Of a DNA stretch of 64,000 bases, positions 1 through 8,864 are shown piece by piece. Where the stretch lies: positions 1-64,000 of the forward strand of contig JAFUSQ010000036.1 of the NCBI GenBank assembly GCA_017467605.1, in the 5' to 3' direction. This DNA is from a bacterium. GTDB lineage: Bacteria; Cyanobacteriota; Vampirovibrionia; Gastranaerophilales; Gastranaerophilaceae. Each line of letters starts with the position of its first letter. The stretch's first letter is position 1. Both the position numbers and the translations under genes were made by a program. The notes under the pieces are model-generated. The model saw nothing but the letters and a program-made list of their open reading frames with translations. It was not told the DNA's origin and searched no databases.

Positions 1-140
1 AAAAAATCTTTTAAAAATAATTGGGAATAACATGTTTTACACTCTAAAACCAATAAATTATGGGCGAAAAAGGTTCAAAAACCCTAATCAACTACAATTT
101 CAGTGGGTCTTTACTTGATTATTTTTACGGGACAGTAGTG

Positions 141-205
141 CTACGGGAGAGGGTGAGGGGGCAAACAGGATTGCCGCGTCGGGCTAAAGCCCTCCTCGCA
201 ATGAC
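141..205 (+). repeat. Composite REP-like unit, copy 1
   Basis: The unit begins ACGGGAGAGGGTGAG, passes through ATTGCCGCG and ends CTCGCAATGAC. The same modules in the same order occur on the minus strand at about 20186-20260. This is an intergenic repeat rather than a gene; an open frame crosses it (60-266), but that frame only translates the repeat. Positions 1-140 show no gene. Confidence 0.6.
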
Positions 206-224
206 AAAAAGACTTAACAAAATA

Positions 225-300
225 TGTCAAAGTGACCGAATCACTTTGATATACGCTTTACATTAAATGGGGCGCGGGATTCACCTTCCGCGCCCCTTTC
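225..300 (+). terminator. Two consecutive hairpins, probable 3' end of an upstream transcript
   Basis: TCAAAGTGA (227-235) pairs with TCACTTTGA (241-249). Then GGGGCGCGG (269-277) pairs with CCGCGCCCC (288-296), followed by TTTCCCTTT. Both stems are perfect. The GC-rich stem shares its core with the hairpin at 35764-35799, so it may be a recurrent terminator type here. Confidence 0.5.
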
Positions 301-368
301 CCTTTGCGATAATTGTCACCCTGAACTGACTGGAAAATTATGTCATGTTTAAATAATTAGCAAATTAT

Positions 369-430
369 GTCACCCTGAACTCGTTTCAGGGTCTACATAA
401 AAATAGATTCCGAAACAAGTTCGGAATGAC
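369..430. repeat. Paired REP-like palindromes (modules A and B)
   Basis: Module A (369-393) begins GTCACCCTGAAC and ends TTCAGGGTC. Module B (406-430) begins GATTCCGAAAC and ends TTCGGAATGAC. Each is a palindrome around GTTTC/GAAAC. The A-spacer-B pair recurs at 602-663 and 6323-6384. A truncated A copy lies at about 315-331. Confidence 0.65.
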
Positions 431-554
431 ATAATAAAAGAATGACATAACTGCACCCCACCCAGCCTGCGACTCGCTGACGCTCCCTGCACGCAGTCTC
501 GCAAAACTCGTTCCTCGTTTGCTCGAACTAGTGTCCCCCTTTGGGGAGGAACAA

Positions 555-663
555 AGTTAATCTTCCCTCTCCCGCAGGGCGAGGGAATGACATTTACCCC
601 TGTCACCCTGAACTTGATTCAGGGTCTAAATTGAAATAGATGCTGAAACGAGTTCAGCATGAC
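555..663. repeat. REP-like cluster: modules C, A and B
   Basis: Module C (CCCTCTCCC...GGGCGAGGG) is followed by module A (602-626) and module B (639-663, GATGCTGAAAC...CAGCATGAC). Together with 369-430 these repeats fill most of the gene-free stretch before YjbQ. The base composition is more GC-rich than the neighbouring genes. Confidence 0.6.
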
Positions 664-675
664 ATAATGATGTAA

Positions 676-1092
676 TTAATAAATAATCTGTACGTTAACC
701 TGTCTTGCGCGAGCTTTGTTATCAAAATCAACCAAAATAACCTGCTGCCATTGACCTAATTGTAAAACCCCGTCAATCAACGGAATATGTGTTGAATTTC
801 CGACAATTGAAGCCCTGATATGTGCATAACCGTTGCCATCATGCCACATTTCATCATGATGATAAAAAGCATTTGCGGGGGCAATTCGTTCCAAGGCTTC
901 GGGTAAATCAACCAAAAGTCCGGGTTCAAACTCAATATTTGTAACTGAAACCGTACTGCCTTGCGCGTAAATAAATACAACCGCATTTTGTAATTGATGA
1001 TTGTAAACAACATTCCTAATTTGCGGTGTTATATCGATTATATCAGTATTACCTTTAGTATGCACAGTAAAAACATCATTAATTATAGTCAT
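676..1092 (-). CDS. YjbQ/UPF0047 family protein
   Basis: A 138-residue protein of the YjbQ/UPF0047 family, a small soluble fold tied in some bacteria to low thiamine-phosphate synthase activity; the true role is unsettled. Family landmarks are visible: an internal Q-G-S motif (AQGSTVSV), the His/Glu segment YHHDEMW-DGNGYAHIRASIVG and the ending LGQWQQVILVDFD. The start at 1092 gives the usual family length of about 138 residues and has GGGGAT about 10 nt upstream; an in-frame ATG at 1158 would add 22 atypical residues. It lies downstream of rsmG with a gap of about 100 bp. Confidence 0.85.
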   Translation of the reverse strand: MTIINDVFTVHTKGNTDIIDITPQIRNVVYNHQLQNAVVFIYAQGSTVSVTNIEFEPGLLVDLPEALERIAPANAFYHHDEMWHDGNGYAHIRASIVGNSTHIPLIDGVLQLGQWQQVILVDFDNKARARQVNVQIIY

Positions 1093-1190
1093 GACTAAAA
1101 AATATCCCCAAATTTCATACCTTAAAAGAATTTTATAAAGAAAATCATTTGTTTTCAAGGGGGTGGGTAAATGTAGGGTTCTACAAAAGT

Positions 1191-1781
1191 TTATCTTTTT
1201 ATAACAATCAAATTTCTCGTAATATTTTCTTCAAGCGGAAGGTCGTATTCAATTATATCAATCACTTTTGCACCGTATTTTTTTAAAATTGGTTTGGCTT
1301 CTTCAATTTCTTCCGGTGCTTTTCGGGATTTGTAAGCTATAAAATATCCGCCATGGTTGAGTTTTGGAAGTGCGTATTCGCTTATGGTTTTCAAGCTCGA
1401 TACCGCGCGGGAAGTTATTATGTCAAATTTTTCTTGAAGATTTTCTACCCTTATACATATCGGGTGAAGATTTTTTAGGTTTAATTTTGTCCCAATTTCT
1501 GTTACTGCTCGAATTTTTTTTGCGATACTGTCTGCTGCAGTAACTTCTATTTGAGGATATTTAATTGCAATCGGAATTGCGGGAAATCCCCCTCCCGTTC
1601 CTATATCAAGAAGTTTTGCTGATTTTACAGGGTATTTTTCAAAAAATTTCGATATCGCAAGTGAGTCAAAAATATGTTTTTCCCACAAAAATTTTTCATC
1701 ATTTTTAGATATCAGATTAACTTTGGAATTTTCTTCCAAAAATATTTTCATGTATTGAGTGTAATTTTCTTTATTTTCCAT
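1191..1781 (-). CDS. rsmG: 16S rRNA (guanine-527-N7)-methyltransferase RsmG
   Basis: SAM-dependent methyltransferase that forms m7G527 in 16S rRNA. The SAM-binding motif is LLDIGTGGGFPAIP, and the family segments SRAVSSLKTISEYALP and GGYFIAYKS follow. Two starts are possible: 1814 (44-bp overlap with the upstream ATPase gene) or 1781 (11-bp overlap). The shorter form is chosen because of the smaller overlap, but neither has a strong Shine-Dalgarno, so translational coupling to the ATPase gene is likely. Confidence 0.9.
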   Translation of the reverse strand: MENKENYTQYMKIFLEENSKVNLISKNDEKFLWEKHIFDSLAISKFFEKYPVKSAKLLDIGTGGGFPAIPIAIKYPQIEVTAADSIAKKIRAVTEIGTKLNLKNLHPICIRVENLQEKFDIITSRAVSSLKTISEYALPKLNHGGYFIAYKSRKAPEEIEEAKPILKKYGAKVIDIIEYDLPLEENITRNLIVIKR

Positions 1782-4173
1782 ATTTTTCTTGAAGTTTATT
1801 GAATTCTTGCTCATTTATTCTTTTTTGCAGGTCTTGAATTCTTGCTGTAATTTTATTGATATTATCTTTTGTGAAAGATGTTTTTGCAATATTATATGCT
1901 TCCATAAAGTACTTGTATGCCTGTTCAAATCGTTTACGCAAGAAATAAAAATCTCCGATTTCCAATGATGCTCCCGCTATATAAAAAGGTTCTTTTAAAA
2001 TGCGAGCATAGCCCAAAGCTTTCAGCATATATTCGCAAGCTTTTTCGTCATCTGTAGCGGAATAAATTTCGCCCAAATGTATTGCGCTATAATAAAGTCC
2101 GTTGTAATTCTGTGTGGCGGTATCTATTTCTATACTGTCATTGTAGTATTTTATTGCAAGTTTTGTTGCTCCTGCTTCGTCATATAGTTCTGCAAGATTT
2201 GAAAGTGACATAGAAAGATACGGATTGTTTTTAGGATTTGAATCCAATTCTATACATTTTTTGTAAAATTCTGCGGAGGTTCGCGGGTCATTTTGCTCAT
2301 CACTGGCAACTGCATATTTATAGTATAATTCCGAAACTATTGACTTATCAGTATTGATTTCGACAAGCGGAATTGACTTTTTGTAATATGAATATTCTGT
2401 TTTTGAATTATTGCTTAATCTGGCGCAGGCAAGATTAACCTTGATTGCAAGTTCGTTTGGTAAATTCGGATTTTTTTCGAGTTCGGAGAGTATAAATCTT
2501 GCATTTTCGTGTTTGTACATTATGTAGTAAATATTTGCAATTTCAAGTTTGAGCTCCCAAACTTTTTCCGTATTACCTGCATTGAAGTAAAAATCTTGAG
2601 CTTGTGTGTAATATTCCAAAGCTTCGTACCACTGTGAAAGATTTTGGTATGCTTTTGCAAGTTTTACGTAAATCGATGGAAGGAAGGTATAAAAATCTTC
2701 ATCATTAGTCTTTGTTAAAGCCTGTTGATAAAGTATTATAACTTGTTTAAAATGGTATTTTTTTTCTTCTTGTTTTGCTATGTTCAAAATCTGCTGCAAT
2801 GGCATTCCGACACTGGCTTTTTCAAGTTGGCGGTTTTTGTCGGTTGTATCTATAAAGTTCTTTATTGAGCCTGCAATATTATCAAGTATCGCTTCATCAT
2901 CTACAATGAAGCTTATTTTGTTGATTTTGTCTTCTTTAGTTTCGGTTGATGCTTCTTTTGGAGTGTCTTGCTTAACAAGTTCCGGTTCTTCCTGTTGAGT
3001 GATTGCAGGTTCTACAGGTATTTCCTGAACAGGAATTTGAGGCTTTTTAGGAATAAACATACTGTGATATTCTATTTCATTCCTCATAGTTTGACGCGAT
3101 AACATCAAATCACGCTCTAAAGGTTTTAACGGAAGCTGAGTATTATATAAATCAATACAAGCTCCGTGAAGTTTTATCATGACATTATCAGGAATTTGAT
3201 TTTCTATTATTTCCCTAAAATAATCTTTTAAATATATACAGTTTCCGTCTTGAGTCAGAATTGAATTTGAAATAAAAAAGTTTAAACGTTCTTCATCATA
3301 TAGATGAATAGATTTCAAAAGGTTTATGTGAATAGGAATTCTCATAACCGTTAAAAGTCTGAATAAATGAGTGCTTACAGGGTCAATCAATGCCAAAGCT
3401 TCTCTTATTATAAATTCAGAAAATGCCATGTAACTCTTTGAATAACCTTCCAAAAAATTTACTAAGGATAATTGTCGCAAGTTCATTATGTTAACTGTCA
3501 GAACTAAATTGTAGTAGTAACCTTTTGAAAGTTTATACAATTCGTTAGACATTACACCTATTTGTTTTATCCCTTTTGATTTTAAATATTTTTCAAATAT
3601 TTTTTGTGAAAGAGCAAGAATTGTTATTTTTTCATGTTCAATATTTTCAAACCCATCAGATTGAAATGTTTTTGATATCATTATAACTTTGATATTTTTG
3701 AATTTTATCAAATGTTGAATGAAGTTTATAATATCTGCGCGGTTTTCTTTTATAACTCCCTCAAATGAATCTAAAACTATTAAAATAGGTTTTTCTATCG
3801 AATTGAAATAGGAATTGATTTTTTGGGTAAAGTTTTCAACTCTGTTTTTGGGCGGGGTTATTTTACCCAGAATTGTATATCTTTTAAAAGTATCAAAAAA
3901 ACTTAGCAGCATATCATCAAGATTGGTTGTTTCTAAGCATGTGTAATGAAGCAAAATGACATCATTACAAAGATTATCTGTTATAAAATTTACAACCTGA
4001 GTTTTCCCGCTGCCTCTATAACCGCTTACAAGGAGTAAATTTTTATCACTTTGCAAAAAATTACAGGCTTGTCCGATTTGTTTTTCATTATTTTCAATAA
4101 GACAAATGTCAATAGGATATTCTTTAGGAATATCTTTTATTATTATGGGTTTTTCTAAAAAATCTTGTCTCAT
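1771..4173 (-). CDS. P-loop ATPase with C-terminal TPR repeats
   Basis: An 800-residue protein. The N-terminal third is a STAND/AAA-like NTPase with Walker A GYRGSGKT (51-58) and Walker B ILIVLDSFEGV (about 130-140). A Pro/Glu/Gln/Thr-rich linker (about 375-425) leads to a long helical TPR array (about 470-790; repeats such as YQNLSQWYEALEYYTQAQ). This architecture is typical of signal-sensing or scaffolding ATPases. It starts 5 bp after the diguanylate cyclase gene and overlaps rsmG, so it is probably co-transcribed with both. No effector domain is seen, so the output is unknown. Recruitment by the cyclase or by c-di-GMP is inference only. Confidence 0.8.
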   Translation of the reverse strand: MRQDFLEKPIIIKDIPKEYPIDICLIENNEKQIGQACNFLQSDKNLLLVSGYRGSGKTQVVNFITDNLCNDVILLHYTCLETTNLDDMLLSFFDTFKRYTILGKITPPKNRVENFTQKINSYFNSIEKPILIVLDSFEGVIKENRADIINFIQHLIKFKNIKVIMISKTFQSDGFENIEHEKITILALSQKIFEKYLKSKGIKQIGVMSNELYKLSKGYYYNLVLTVNIMNLRQLSLVNFLEGYSKSYMAFSEFIIREALALIDPVSTHLFRLLTVMRIPIHINLLKSIHLYDEERLNFFISNSILTQDGNCIYLKDYFREIIENQIPDNVMIKLHGACIDLYNTQLPLKPLERDLMLSRQTMRNEIEYHSMFIPKKPQIPVQEIPVEPAITQQEEPELVKQDTPKEASTETKEDKINKISFIVDDEAILDNIAGSIKNFIDTTDKNRQLEKASVGMPLQQILNIAKQEEKKYHFKQVIILYQQALTKTNDEDFYTFLPSIYVKLAKAYQNLSQWYEALEYYTQAQDFYFNAGNTEKVWELKLEIANIYYIMYKHENARFILSELEKNPNLPNELAIKVNLACARLSNNSKTEYSYYKKSIPLVEINTDKSIVSELYYKYAVASDEQNDPRTSAEFYKKCIELDSNPKNNPYLSMSLSNLAELYDEAGATKLAIKYYNDSIEIDTATQNYNGLYYSAIHLGEIYSATDDEKACEYMLKALGYARILKEPFYIAGASLEIGDFYFLRKRFEQAYKYFMEAYNIAKTSFTKDNINKITARIQDLQKRINEQEFNKLQEKYGK

Positions 4174-4178
4174 TGTGT

Positions 4179-5906
4179 TTAATTGACTCTGTTTCTTCCG
4201 TTTTCTTTTGCATTATATAATCTTTTATCTGCGCTTTCAATAATTTCTGCAGGAGTTTCTCCGTCAATTCCGAATGTGGAAACTCCCAAACTTATTGTAA
4301 CATTGCTTTCTCGGTTTCCGCTGAGTTTGCATTTTTTTGAAGCAACAATTGTACATAATTTGTTTGCAATACCAACGGCTTCTTCGTATTTTGTGTTTGG
4401 AAGAATTATACTCATTTCCTCTCCGCCGTACCTGCAAACAATATCGGTCATTCTGACATTTTTCTTTAATAAGGTTGCAACTTGTTTTAATACCGCATCT
4501 CCGGATTGATGTCCGTATGTGTCGTTGAATTTTTTGAAAAAGTCTATATCGATAATTATTAATGATAGTGGAACATTATAGCGTTTTGAATGTGAGACCT
4601 GATTTTGTAATTGTTCTTGGAAATATCTGTGATTGTATAATTCGGTTAGTCCGTCTGTTGTTGCAAGTTTATATTGTTGATCAAAATCTCTTGATTTTAT
4701 TAGATATTTAACAATTACTGTCAAAATAAATGATATAATTCCAAAAGATATCGGAAGAATAATGTCTACCCATATATAATTTGTTTTCATTATTCTGTAA
4801 GTGTATAAAATATAAAGAGCATAAATTGTTAATGACAAACCGAAAGCAACCGGCATTGATTGAATTTTCAATACACAAATTACAGTTAATACGGATAGTA
4901 TGATTATAAAAATTATATTTAAAGCCGTTGGAGCTTTTTGGATTAAGCTTCCGTCAATGATATTGTTAACATAAGTCGTTTGGACTTCTACCCCCGGATA
5001 AACTTTATCAACCGGAACTGTTTTAATATCAAATAAACTTGCTGCAGTTGCTCCAAAGTATACTACTTTCCCGCTGAAATCATAATTGAATTTTTCTTTG
5101 CCATCAATTGCTTTAAGCAATTTATACATTGGAATATTTTCAAAAGTTCCGGCAGGTCCGTACCAATTGAGAATAACACTGGCATCATCATCGGGGTATA
5201 TATTTTTAGGTTCAGGACTTTCAGTAAATCTTTGCAGGTAATGGTTTCCAACCAGATATCCAAGCTGGGGATAGAGTTTATTTTTGTATTTAAGGTATAA
5301 CGGCATTCTTCGTAATACTCCGTCCTCGTATCTTGATACATTTATCATTCCGATATTAGAAGTTGCATTTAAAATTCCTTCAAGAATTGTTCTGCAATTA
5401 GAAAATTCCATTGCCGGATAACTGTTATCAAAATCTTCTGTAATAGCAAGTTTTTTCGGTAATTCCACAGGTGTACGTAAATCTTCCGGTTGGTTATCAA
5501 GATTCATTGCCGTAAATACGTTTTTATATTTTTTAAATACTTCGATCAAAGCTTTGTCTGAAGCGGGGTCACTTTTCATTGATTTTACAAACATAAGATC
5601 AAATGCAATACTTTTTGGGTTTTGTGCTTCAATGTAGTCAACCATTTTAGCGTAAATATCTCGTCTTAGAGGCCATTCGCCGTAATTATCCAAAATATAT
5701 TCGTAACTTGCATCATCTATTGCAACAATTACAATATCTTTATTATGCTTTCTTACTCCTGAATTAGCAAGAATTTTCTGCCTAATATCAAAAGTACTGT
5801 TTTCCATAGAATTGATAAAAGACACGAAACTTCCGTTTTTAACACTGAAAATAATTAATAATGCAAAAACGGAAATCCATAGAATATATAAAAATTTCTT
5901 CAACAT
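4179..5906 (-). CDS. CHASE2-GGDEF membrane diguanylate cyclase
   Basis: A 575-residue sensor-cyclase. One N-terminal membrane helix (about 5-25) leads to an extracytoplasmic CHASE2 domain (IVIVAIDDASYEYI, PKSIAFDLMFV, GKVVYFGATAASLFDIKTVP). Then come a cluster of membrane helices (about 325-410) and a C-terminal GGDEF domain. The active-site loop is RYGGEEM (492-498), a GGEEF-type variant compatible with catalysis. No RxxD inhibitory site is obvious just before it. Predicted product: c-di-GMP from two GTP. Translation is supported by AAAGG about 9 nt upstream. It stands between a 55-aa gene (14 bp upstream) and the TPR-ATPase gene (5 bp downstream). Confidence 0.9.
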   Translation of the reverse strand: MLKKFLYILWISVFALLIIFSVKNGSFVSFINSMENSTFDIRQKILANSGVRKHNKDIVIVAIDDASYEYILDNYGEWPLRRDIYAKMVDYIEAQNPKSIAFDLMFVKSMKSDPASDKALIEVFKKYKNVFTAMNLDNQPEDLRTPVELPKKLAITEDFDNSYPAMEFSNCRTILEGILNATSNIGMINVSRYEDGVLRRMPLYLKYKNKLYPQLGYLVGNHYLQRFTESPEPKNIYPDDDASVILNWYGPAGTFENIPMYKLLKAIDGKEKFNYDFSGKVVYFGATAASLFDIKTVPVDKVYPGVEVQTTYVNNIIDGSLIQKAPTALNIIFIIILSVLTVICVLKIQSMPVAFGLSLTIYALYILYTYRIMKTNYIWVDIILPISFGIISFILTVIVKYLIKSRDFDQQYKLATTDGLTELYNHRYFQEQLQNQVSHSKRYNVPLSLIIIDIDFFKKFNDTYGHQSGDAVLKQVATLLKKNVRMTDIVCRYGGEEMSIILPNTKYEEAVGIANKLCTIVASKKCKLSGNRESNVTISLGVSTFGIDGETPAEIIESADKRLYNAKENGRNRVN

Positions 5907-5920
5907 AAATCCAACCTTTG

Positions 5921-6088
5921 TTAGTCTACGTTTTCAGTATAATTTAACAAAGAGACATTGGCAAGAATATTTTTTACGACAAATTTTTGTTCAAGAATTT
6001 TATTGTTTAATTTCAAAATTTCAGTTGCATAAGACAATTCATCAGGGTGTTTTAAATAACGCAGTAAACATTTTTCATGTAGATTCAT
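5921..6088 (-). CDS. Small 55-aa protein upstream of the diguanylate cyclase
   Basis: Not a recognised family. The frame opens MNLHEKCLLRYLKHPDELSY and is predicted mostly helical and amphipathic, without a signal peptide. Support: in-frame start with AGAGGA about 10 nt upstream, no stop until 14 bp before the cyclase start, coding-like amino acid use and common orientation with the following operon. It may be a small regulatory partner of the cyclase; that is inference from position alone. Confidence 0.55.
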   Translation of the reverse strand: MNLHEKCLLRYLKHPDELSYATEILKLNNKILEQKFVVKNILANVSLLNYTENVD

Positions 6089-6322
6089 CGACTCAAAATT
6101 CCTCTAAAGGTGATAACTATCTAATTATTTCAGAATCTTTGAAAATTTAAATCAACCTTTTATAGAATTTGAATAAGGTTTTCTAGTATAAATGTATGAT
6201 ATGGTGTGGATTCTGAATAATTTTTTATAGATATAACATACTCTTACCATAGAGGGAATAAATCCTATGCTCTGTCCCCCTGCGGGGGGAGAGTTGGAGA
6301 GAGGGAGCAAATATACTTTTAT

Positions 6323-6640
6323 GTCACCCTGAATTTATTTCAGGGTCTGTATTGAAACAGATGCTGAAACGAGTTCAGCATGACAAGACACGTCATTGTA
6401 AGCGTGAACGTAGCGAGCGCGTGGCAATTCAGTTGTTTTGGTTATTCCGAACTCGTTTCAGAATCTGTTAAGCTTTCCCCTACGGGTTGAGACCCATCCT
6501 TGAATTTCTAACACTCGTATACTCGTGTCGAAATTCTTTCCTCCCCTTGCTAGGGGAGACTTGGTAAAAAAGATTTTAACTTTCCCTCTCCCACAGTATC
6601 CATTTGGTGGGAGAGGGTGCCTGTAAGGCGGGTGAGGGAA
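6323..6640. repeat. REP-like cluster (modules A, B, D, B', C)
   Basis: Module A is at 6323-6347 and B at 6360-6384. A D-type unit (GTCATTG...CGTGGCAAT) lies at about 6388-6432, a second B-like palindrome at about 6443-6465, and a C-type palindrome (CTCTCCC/GGGAGAGGG) at about 6583-6640. The stretch 6089-6710 holds no other gene that can be supported. Confidence 0.6.
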
Positions 6641-6710
6641 AACGGGAGGGGTGTTATATTATATTTACCCCTTCCACTTTCAACTTTCTATTCACAATAA
6701 AATTCGTAAC

Positions 6711-6746
6711 TTCAAAAAAGTTGCGGGCAAATCGAAATTTGCCCGC
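6711..6746 (-). terminator. Intrinsic terminator of the protease gene
   Basis: GCGGGCAAAT (6723-6732) pairs perfectly with ATTTGCCCGC (6737-6746) around a 4-nt loop. Read on the minus strand, the stem is followed by AACTTTTTTG. It sits 25 bp past the stop codon of the S41 protease gene. Confidence 0.8.
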
Positions 6747-6771
6747 CGCTATTGCTTTACATTATACCGAA

Positions 6772-7992
6772 TTATTTTTTTACAACGTAGGTGCCTTTTG
6801 AAAGGTCTTGAGCAACTTGAATTGCTTTTTTAAGTTGTACGTCGTTTTTATTCTTTATGTCATCTTCTGTAACTTCAACAACTATATCAGGTGTAATCCC
6901 TTTTTTGTGGATATCTGTACCGTTTGGAGTTAGATATTTTTGAATTGTAATATTTATACCTGCATTATTTGGAAGTTTATTAATTTCTTGAACTAAACCT
7001 TTTCCGAAAGATTGAGTTCCGACAATTACCGCTCTTTTATTATCTTTCATAGCCCCTGAGAAAATTTCACTGGCTGAAGCAGAGCCTTTGTCTACGAGAA
7101 TAACGACAGGTTTTGTTGTAAGAACCCCTTTAGATGCTTTTTGTGTTTCTTTATAGCCGTCACGATCCACGGTGCTTACGATTGAGCCGCCGTCTAAAAA
7201 CATATCAGAAATGTAAATAGCATTACTTAACAATCCTCCGGGATTTGAACGTAAATCAATAATAAAAGCTTTTTTATCAGGAGAATTTGTTAAAATATTT
7301 GCAAATTCTTTTGATGCATTTCTGCTGATAAATGAACTAAGTCTTATATAGCCGATTTCATTAGGCATTGTAACATTTGATGAAATCTTTTGCGAAACGG
7401 ATTTTATTTCAATTTCCGCACGAGTTATTGTGTAAGATTTAGGCTCAGAATCCTTTCTTTTTATAACAAGAGTAACTTGGGTTCCTTCTTCTCCTCGGAT
7501 TTGTTCGGCAGCTTTATCAACGGTTATACCTTTTGTACTTTTCCCGTCAATTGAAAGAATTTCATCATCAGCCAAAAGGCCTGCTTTTTCAGCCGGAGTA
7601 TCTTCAATTGGGGCGATAACCATCAATTTGCCGTCTTTAACTCCGATTTGAATTCCTATACCTTTTAAAGAGCCTTTAATTGAAGAAGTTTCTTCCGTAA
7701 ATTCTTTTGGATTTAAGAATTTTGTATAAGGGTCGTTCAAACTTGCTACCATTGTTTCTATTGCAACGTAAGCATCTTGATCGGATTTTATAACGTTATC
7801 GTATTTATGACGCCATTTGTTCCAATCTTGTTCGTTGTTTGTTTGGTCTACGTATTTTGAATTTATAAGTCTCCAAACGTTGTCATAAAGCTCAACAGGG
7901 GTTGATGCCTGAACATTTGACTTAATTACCCAGCCAAACATAAAAAGAAATAAACTTAATGCTATAATACTTTTTTTCATAAATTTTCTCAT
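6772..7992 (-). CDS. C-terminal processing serine peptidase (S41, CtpA/Prc type)
   Basis: A 406-residue exported protease that trims protein C-termini in the envelope. A signal peptide or membrane anchor spans 1-29 (hydrophobic core IIALSLFLFMFGWVI). A PDZ domain follows (about 105-185, GIGIQIGVKDGKLMVIAPIE), then the S41 core. Catalytic serine lies in GSASASE (about 306) and the lysine in SFGKGLVQ (331). Start 7992 is preferred: GGAGGT stands 10 nt upstream, against 22 nt for the next ATG. It is monocistronic, with its own promoter and terminator. Cyanobacterial relatives mature PSII D1, but here the substrate is unknown. Confidence 0.92.
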   Translation of the reverse strand: MRKFMKKSIIALSLFLFMFGWVIKSNVQASTPVELYDNVWRLINSKYVDQTNNEQDWNKWRHKYDNVIKSDQDAYVAIETMVASLNDPYTKFLNPKEFTEETSSIKGSLKGIGIQIGVKDGKLMVIAPIEDTPAEKAGLLADDEILSIDGKSTKGITVDKAAEQIRGEEGTQVTLVIKRKDSEPKSYTITRAEIEIKSVSQKISSNVTMPNEIGYIRLSSFISRNASKEFANILTNSPDKKAFIIDLRSNPGGLLSNAIYISDMFLDGGSIVSTVDRDGYKETQKASKGVLTTKPVVILVDKGSASASEIFSGAMKDNKRAVIVGTQSFGKGLVQEINKLPNNAGINITIQKYLTPNGTDIHKKGITPDIVVEVTEDDIKNKNDVQLKKAIQVAQDLSKGTYVVKK

Positions 7993-8081
7993 TCTTATCT
8001 ACACCTCCAAATAATCCCTTCCAATTATTAGACGAAACAATTAAAAAAAAGTTTCATTGGGTACGGATTATCCTAGTGCTT

Positions 8082-8110
8082 ATTATAGCACACATAAAAC
8101 AAAATGTGAA
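8082..8110 (-). promoter_or_regulatory. Sigma-70 type promoter of the protease gene
   Basis: Minus strand: -35 TTCACA (8110-8105), 17-nt spacer, -10 TATAAT (8087-8082). The predicted start near 8075 gives a leader of about 80 nt. The -10 lies within a small GTGCT/AGCAC inverted repeat. Confidence 0.65.
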
Positions 8111-8154
8111 ATTTTAAATTCCACATTTGTATAAATAAAACTATTCGGTAACAC

Positions 8155-8775
8155 TTAGTCCTTGTTAAACTGAAGCAATTTAAATCCTAAAGCTTTTTTC
8201 TTCTGTTGGTTATTATCAGGCAGTTCATAGCATTTGATACATCTTGCTTCGTAAGTTTCATCTCCGCCAATCATTATTAGCGGGGAATTTTTATCTGCAG
8301 GCTGACCGTCAATCAATCTTTGAGTTCTTGTGGCATGCTCGCAGCCGCATTTCATACATACTGCATGAAGCTTATCAACCTTTGTTGCGATACACATAAG
8401 CTCGGGCATTGAACCAAACGGTTCAGCTTTAAAGTCAAGTTCCAACCCTGTACCTATAACTTTTTTCCCCTCATTCATAAGCTGCGTAATAACCTTTGCG
8501 ATATTTGAATCAAAGAATTGTAATTCATCTATTGCAACAACTTCGGCATCTTTCGCAAAACTTAGAATTTGGATTGAATGTTTGACTTTTATAGCATCAA
8601 GCCATAAACCGTTCCTGGATTCTATATAATCCCCTTTTGCTCTGGTATCAACATCAGGAGAAATAACTTTTACTTTTTTCTTTGCAATAATACAACGTCT
8701 TATTCTTCTTAGTAATTCTTCTGTTTTCCCGCAGCTCATGGGGCCTGTTATAAGTTCAAAACTGTAACCTTCCAT
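8155..8775 (-). CDS. tdk: Thymidine kinase (type II)
   Basis: Phosphorylates thymidine to dTMP in nucleoside salvage. The P-loop is GPMSCGKT (11-18), Walker B/catalytic segment AIDELQFF (with E84 as likely base), lasso-type nucleoside loop after GGDETYEARC. Four cysteines in C-x2-C-x-C and C-x2-C form the expected zinc site. The length (206) matches the bacterial family. It stands alone between the protease and the TrmB regulator, all on the minus strand, with separate intergenic gaps. Confidence 0.93.
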   Translation of the reverse strand: MEGYSFELITGPMSCGKTEELLRRIRRCIIAKKKVKVISPDVDTRAKGDYIESRNGLWLDAIKVKHSIQILSFAKDAEVVAIDELQFFDSNIAKVITQLMNEGKKVIGTGLELDFKAEPFGSMPELMCIATKVDKLHAVCMKCGCEHATRTQRLIDGQPADKNSPLIMIGGDETYEARCIKCYELPDNNQQKKKALGFKLLQFNKD

Positions 8776-8864
8776 TTTAATTTTTATCTCCCAAAACCAT
8801 GTCCAATTTTTATTAATTATAGAACGGAGAAATTTTTTTGTTAAGTAAAAAAATGTTAAGTCTG

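Noticed and set aside
60-606. Open frames at 60-266 (+) and 370-606 (-)
   Set aside because: They only translate REP-like repeats; there is no ribosome site, and composition follows the palindromes.
5936-5964. TTGCCA-17-TATACT promoter on the minus strand before the cyclase
   Set aside because: It lies wholly inside the 55-aa frame; possibly an internal promoter, but chance is as likely in A/T-rich DNA.
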